Below are positions 60,934 through 64,000 of a stretch of DNA of 64,000 nt, piece after piece; within the stretch, counting starts at the first letter, position 1, and each line of letters begins with the position of its first letter. The position numbers and the translations under genes are program-made. The notes beneath the pieces were generated by a model, which was not told where the DNA came from, did no database searches, and saw only the letters and a program-made list of their open reading frames with translations. Where the stretch lies: NCBI RefSeq assembly GCF_018131075.1, contig NZ_JAFCLS010000018.1, forward strand, positions 96,783 through 160,782. The letters are read 5' to 3'. This DNA comes from Bradyrhizobium sp. JYMT SZCCT0428. Its GTDB lineage: Bacteria; Pseudomonadota; Alphaproteobacteria; Rhizobiales; Xanthobacteraceae.

Positions 60934-61893
60934 TCAGAACCTCTGCGGCTCCTCCGGCACCCTGCGCGCCTCCAGTTCCTTGCGCTCCCGCTGGTCTGCG
61001 ATGAACTCGTCGGCTAACTCTTGGTTCTCGGGTCTCCACAACCACTCAGCGACCAACGTGTGGACTAAGGCAGCGTTCACTCGCTCCAAGGCAATCGCCG
61101 CGATTTCATGATCCTGTCGGAGCAGGAACCCAATGCCTGCCGCTTCGATCCTCTTGACAATCTTGTCGGCCGCTTTCTGCATCCAAGTCTCAGGTTCCCA
61201 TGGCTCTCCGCCATCGTCAGTGCTCATCTTGCCAAGTGCCTGCGCGTAGGTCATGCCGTCGATGGTCGCCGCTTCAATTCCCTTGGCCTTGAGGGCCTTA
61301 AGCACCTTCCGCATCCCGTCGATGCTGCTGGGCGACACCGCGGTCTCACTGCTGATCCACTCTCGTGTCGGCAGCGGGTCGCGCTTCCCAAGCGTCCACG
61401 CAGCTTCTCGCTTATCGTTGCGGGACATCGGGAGCTTGTCTCTGATGTTGCCCGCCCGCCCAGCATCTGACGCGCCCTCAAGCGTTCCTTCGAACACCGT
61501 CGCCGGGATCATCTTCCGCCATTGTGCTGTATCGTAAGCTGCAAGCCGGTGGTGGCCATCAACCACGTAGAACGCGTCTCCCACGGTGAACACGAGGATC
61601 GGGTCCAGGGGCTTTCCTGTATCTCTAATCGCGTTCGCCAGTGTCTGGATGTGGTCATCGCGTGCGCCCTCGTTCTCATTCGGCAATCGCCATTGGAAGG
61701 CCTTAGCAGCAACGAAGATGCTGTCCCTCTTGAGGTTGCAGCGCCCTTTTGGTTGCTCAAAAGAGGCATCTGTCTTTGCGAGTAACGCCGCAATGTCGGC
61801 CAGCGTGTGCCCAGTATCTCCGGGCTGAACTATCTCGGACCCGCGAAGCCTCGGAGGCCTGCGTGATCTTTGCGGTCTAATCTTCTTCGCCAT
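60934..61893 (-). CDS. ParB/sulfiredoxin-like nuclease domain protein
   Basis: 319 residues from ATG 61893 (MAKKIRPQRSRRPPRL, very basic). The ParB N-domain motif FYVVDGHHRLAAYDTA is at ~residue 120, with helical parts after (RNDKREAAWTLGKRDPLPTR). ParB-like proteins of mobile elements act in partition or as nucleases. Lies just after the integrase on the same strand, so they are an operon. Confidence 0.88.
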   Translation of the reverse strand: MAKKIRPQRSRRPPRLRGSEIVQPGDTGHTLADIAALLAKTDASFEQPKGRCNLKRDSIFVAAKAFQWRLPNENEGARDDHIQTLANAIRDTGKPLDPILVFTVGDAFYVVDGHHRLAAYDTAQWRKMIPATVFEGTLEGASDAGRAGNIRDKLPMSRNDKREAAWTLGKRDPLPTREWISSETAVSPSSIDGMRKVLKALKAKGIEAATIDGMTYAQALGKMSTDDGGEPWEPETWMQKAADKIVKRIEAAGIGFLLRQDHEIAAIALERVNAALVHTLVAEWLWRPENQELADEFIADQRERKELEARRVPEEPQRF

Positions 61894-61952
61894 CCTCAAG
61901 CCTCGCAAGTTGCATAATTGCCGTGTGGGTCTTGTTACGGCTGGCCAGCCGT

Positions 61953-63569
61953 TCAACCCACGCTGTATGGCGGGAATTTTCTAATCGCTTCGGCCAGGTC
62001 CTCAGGAATTGGCTTGGTGTAGGTCCTACCCGTCGTCGGTGGTGTGTGGCCGGTGATCGCGTCGCTATAGCGCTCATCCATCCCAATTCGCGCCGCTTGT
62101 GCTTTAAACGTATGTCGCCATGCATGGTTCGGACTTAGCTCAAGATCGGTGATCCCGAGAGAGCGTACCCATGCTCCTAAGCGGCCGCGCGTACGTTCCG
62201 CCGCGCTCTGTCGCGGCCTCTTCTTGCCAGGCGGTGAAGCAGTCATCCTCTCAACATCATAAAACAGCGGACCGCCCTTTGCCCTGTCGACGAACTCGAG
62301 GAAGCCCTGTGAGACCAAGTGTTCGTGCAGAGGAATGGTCCGCGCGTTACGCGTTTTAATCTTTCCGGCAGACGGTGTAAGGCGCGCGAAGTAATCGTTG
62401 CCTCTTTGCAGGATGTCGATCCCGCGCAGTTGCGTAATCTCACCCGCACGCGCTCCACTGTAGGCGCAAATCCATGGCACCCAGCGTCGCGCTCGTTCAT
62501 CAAAGGATTTCCTATCGTTACAGGTAAGGGCCGCGGCAAGAATAACCTTGGCTTCATCCTGGCTGAAAGCTTTGGTTTCTCGCTCGACATTCTTGCGGGG
62601 CACACTGATCCGGACGTCACGGAACGGATTGCTCTTGACTAGTTTCTCCGCCATGCCCCAAGCGAACAGGGTTTTGAGCGCCGTTTTCCAAACCGTGGCG
62701 ACCGTGTGCGCCGAACGCTCCTCAGTGATTAGGCCGTTCATCCACGGCTTAGCGCCGGCGAACTCTATGTCAGCGGCATCCGGAAAATGTTCATCAGCAG
62801 CATTGAATACAGCCGACCATCGGTCGATTGTGCTTGTCGCTGGCTGGACTGCTTTTGCCCAAGCCTCGAACAAGGCTTTCACTCCAAGGCGGTGGCCAGG
62901 CTCGGCAGGTCTCTCGTATTGCGGAAACCAAGCGAGTGTGCCGTCGGACGCATAATTGCCGCGCGCAATGTTTTCCAAGCGCACGAATGCGCTGTACAGG
63001 CTGCCTGCGACAGCATCAATAAACAGATTATTCGCGTCGGGCGTCAAGCTCTTACCGTGTTCGATCAGGAAGGTTCTTGTCTGAGCGTCTGTCGCTATCG
63101 TTGGTCTTATTGCTGCGCGCACCTCTACGTCATATTGCCAATCCCAATGCGGATCATCTTCGGGACGATTTTCGTACTCTTCGGGGGCATGAGGGCGGAT
63201 TATGTCCCACATCAGGCTGTTCGCTAAGGCGTTCCAGTGTCCCGGCGTGCAGATGTCTTTCTCTTGGCGAGCGATGAACCAAGCGTACCAGACGCCTGCT
63301 AAGGCATAAGCGTTTTGGCGGGTGAGAGGCTCAGGGGCCTGCTGCCTTGAGGCACGAAGTTTGCCGATCCGCATTTCAATGTCCGCCAACCACTCGCCGA
63401 AGCGCGCCTTGGCTTCGTGTTGGGAAGCGGGGTGGCCAAGATAGAACTTTTCCTCCCAGGCCATCCCGTAGCGGGCAGCATAGTCGGACCGAATGTCCTT
63501 CGGGATTACCTTCCGAGCAACGTACGCTCCAGTGGTCGTCCGCTTCAGCTTAGCCACAAGCACCACCAT
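61953..63569 (-). CDS. Tyrosine recombinase/integrase
   Basis: 538 residues. An N-terminal SAM-like region, then the catalytic domain: Arg in YSGARAGEI, HAWR (HxxR), ITGH and Tyr in GRTYTKP. Long type, similar to integrases of genomic islands. Two TTGTAC repeats at the start region could be regulatory. No tRNA or att duplication is seen next to it within this window. Confidence 0.95.
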   Translation of the reverse strand: MVVLVAKLKRTTTGAYVARKVIPKDIRSDYAARYGMAWEEKFYLGHPASQHEAKARFGEWLADIEMRIGKLRASRQQAPEPLTRQNAYALAGVWYAWFIARQEKDICTPGHWNALANSLMWDIIRPHAPEEYENRPEDDPHWDWQYDVEVRAAIRPTIATDAQTRTFLIEHGKSLTPDANNLFIDAVAGSLYSAFVRLENIARGNYASDGTLAWFPQYERPAEPGHRLGVKALFEAWAKAVQPATSTIDRWSAVFNAADEHFPDAADIEFAGAKPWMNGLITEERSAHTVATVWKTALKTLFAWGMAEKLVKSNPFRDVRISVPRKNVERETKAFSQDEAKVILAAALTCNDRKSFDERARRWVPWICAYSGARAGEITQLRGIDILQRGNDYFARLTPSAGKIKTRNARTIPLHEHLVSQGFLEFVDRAKGGPLFYDVERMTASPPGKKRPRQSAAERTRGRLGAWVRSLGITDLELSPNHAWRHTFKAQAARIGMDERYSDAITGHTPPTTGRTYTKPIPEDLAEAIRKFPPYSVG

Positions 63570-63805
63570 TTGTACGACGCCTTGTACTTATCGGCATCCA
63601 AATGGCGTTGGCAATCAATAAGTTATTGATCTTACAGACCTCGACGCTCCGGTTCCCCAGATCGCTTAAGTCCCTCGCGTTAAGCGGGAGTGGTCCGAAG
63701 GCGCGAAGCGACTAAGCGGGTTTCATGGGATTAAGGGAACCAACCTTAGGGTGTTTGCACCCGGCGGATCCGGAACCTTCCCTACAGAGCAACTTGGAGG
63801 TTATC

Positions 63806-64000
63806 ATGAAGATGGTTAAGAGCCTTATTCTCGGCTCAGCGGCGGGTCTGGTCGCCATGAGCGGAGCACAGGCTGCCGATCTTCCCGTCAAGGCCAAAGC
63901 GGTCGAGTACGTGAGGATCTGCTCCCTGTACGGTGCTGGTTTCTACTACATCCCCGGCACGGACACCTGCATCAAGCTGGGTGGCTACCTGCGCGTTGAA
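63806..64000 (+). CDS. Second porin, 5' end (cut by window edge)
   Basis: 65 codons are visible; the protein sequence is identical to the first porin over this stretch and the DNA differs at only three synonymous bases plus one in the leader. Ribosome site TTGGAGG. Cut at the right edge of the window. Confidence 0.92.
   Translation, partial: MKMVKSLILGSAAGLVAMSGAQAADLPVKAKAVEYVRICSLYGAGFYYIPGTDTCIKLGGYLRVE

Overview
The window reads as a chromosome segment of an alphaproteobacterium of the Bradyrhizobium / Nitrobacteraceae group. Supporting signs are the high-GC codon use, the divK-pleD pair, an EipB envelope protein, the GatCAB operon with extra small genes, Bradyrhizobium-type porins, two families of palindromic intergenic repeats, and many small proteins that I recognise only from that genus. 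No replication origin, rRNA operon or CRISPR array is visible; one tRNA gene (Ser, anticodon GCU) is present.

Layout. 1-31 kb is ordinary core chromosome: RidA and EipB, a DUF3572-dinB pair, divK-pleD, a serine hydrolase, a TetR/MFS divergent pair, rpmG, a flavin monooxygenase, a NUDIX-topA-rnr-DUF983 block, two HxlR regulators each divergent from an oxidoreductase gene, dprA, an amidase, plsY, pyrB with a dihydroorotase homologue that lacks its metal ligands, a VanX-like dipeptidase, an AidB-like acyl-CoA dehydrogenase, a CPBP protease, an AEC transporter, ruvX and a cyclase-family hydrolase. 31-44 kb continues as core or near-core: a broken DUF1963 gene, a LysR regulator divergent from two nitronate monooxygenases, several very small genes, gatC-x-gatA-y-gatB, a 30-residue lysine-rich histone-H1-like protein, a Sel1-like protein, and a HlyD-type membrane fusion protein with a membrane partner.

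44.2-57.1 kb is a decayed accessory region. It opens with a dispersed hairpin-rich repeat and broken patatin fragments and ends at the 3' end of tRNA-Ser. Between these lie a phage terminase fragment, at least seven frameshifted or truncated small genes, several intact genus-specific small genes, a series of SANT/GcrA-like mini helix-turn-helix genes, a double-glycine-leader peptide gene, and two copies of a promoter-plus-terminator unit that looks like a small RNA gene.

57.2-64 kb carries a porin, a serine recombinase, a ParB-like protein, a tyrosine integrase and the 5' end of a second porin nearly identical to the first, so a recombination module lies between two porin copies.

Intact large genes across the core argue that the frameshifts in the accessory region are real decay rather than general sequencing error, although single cases need read support.
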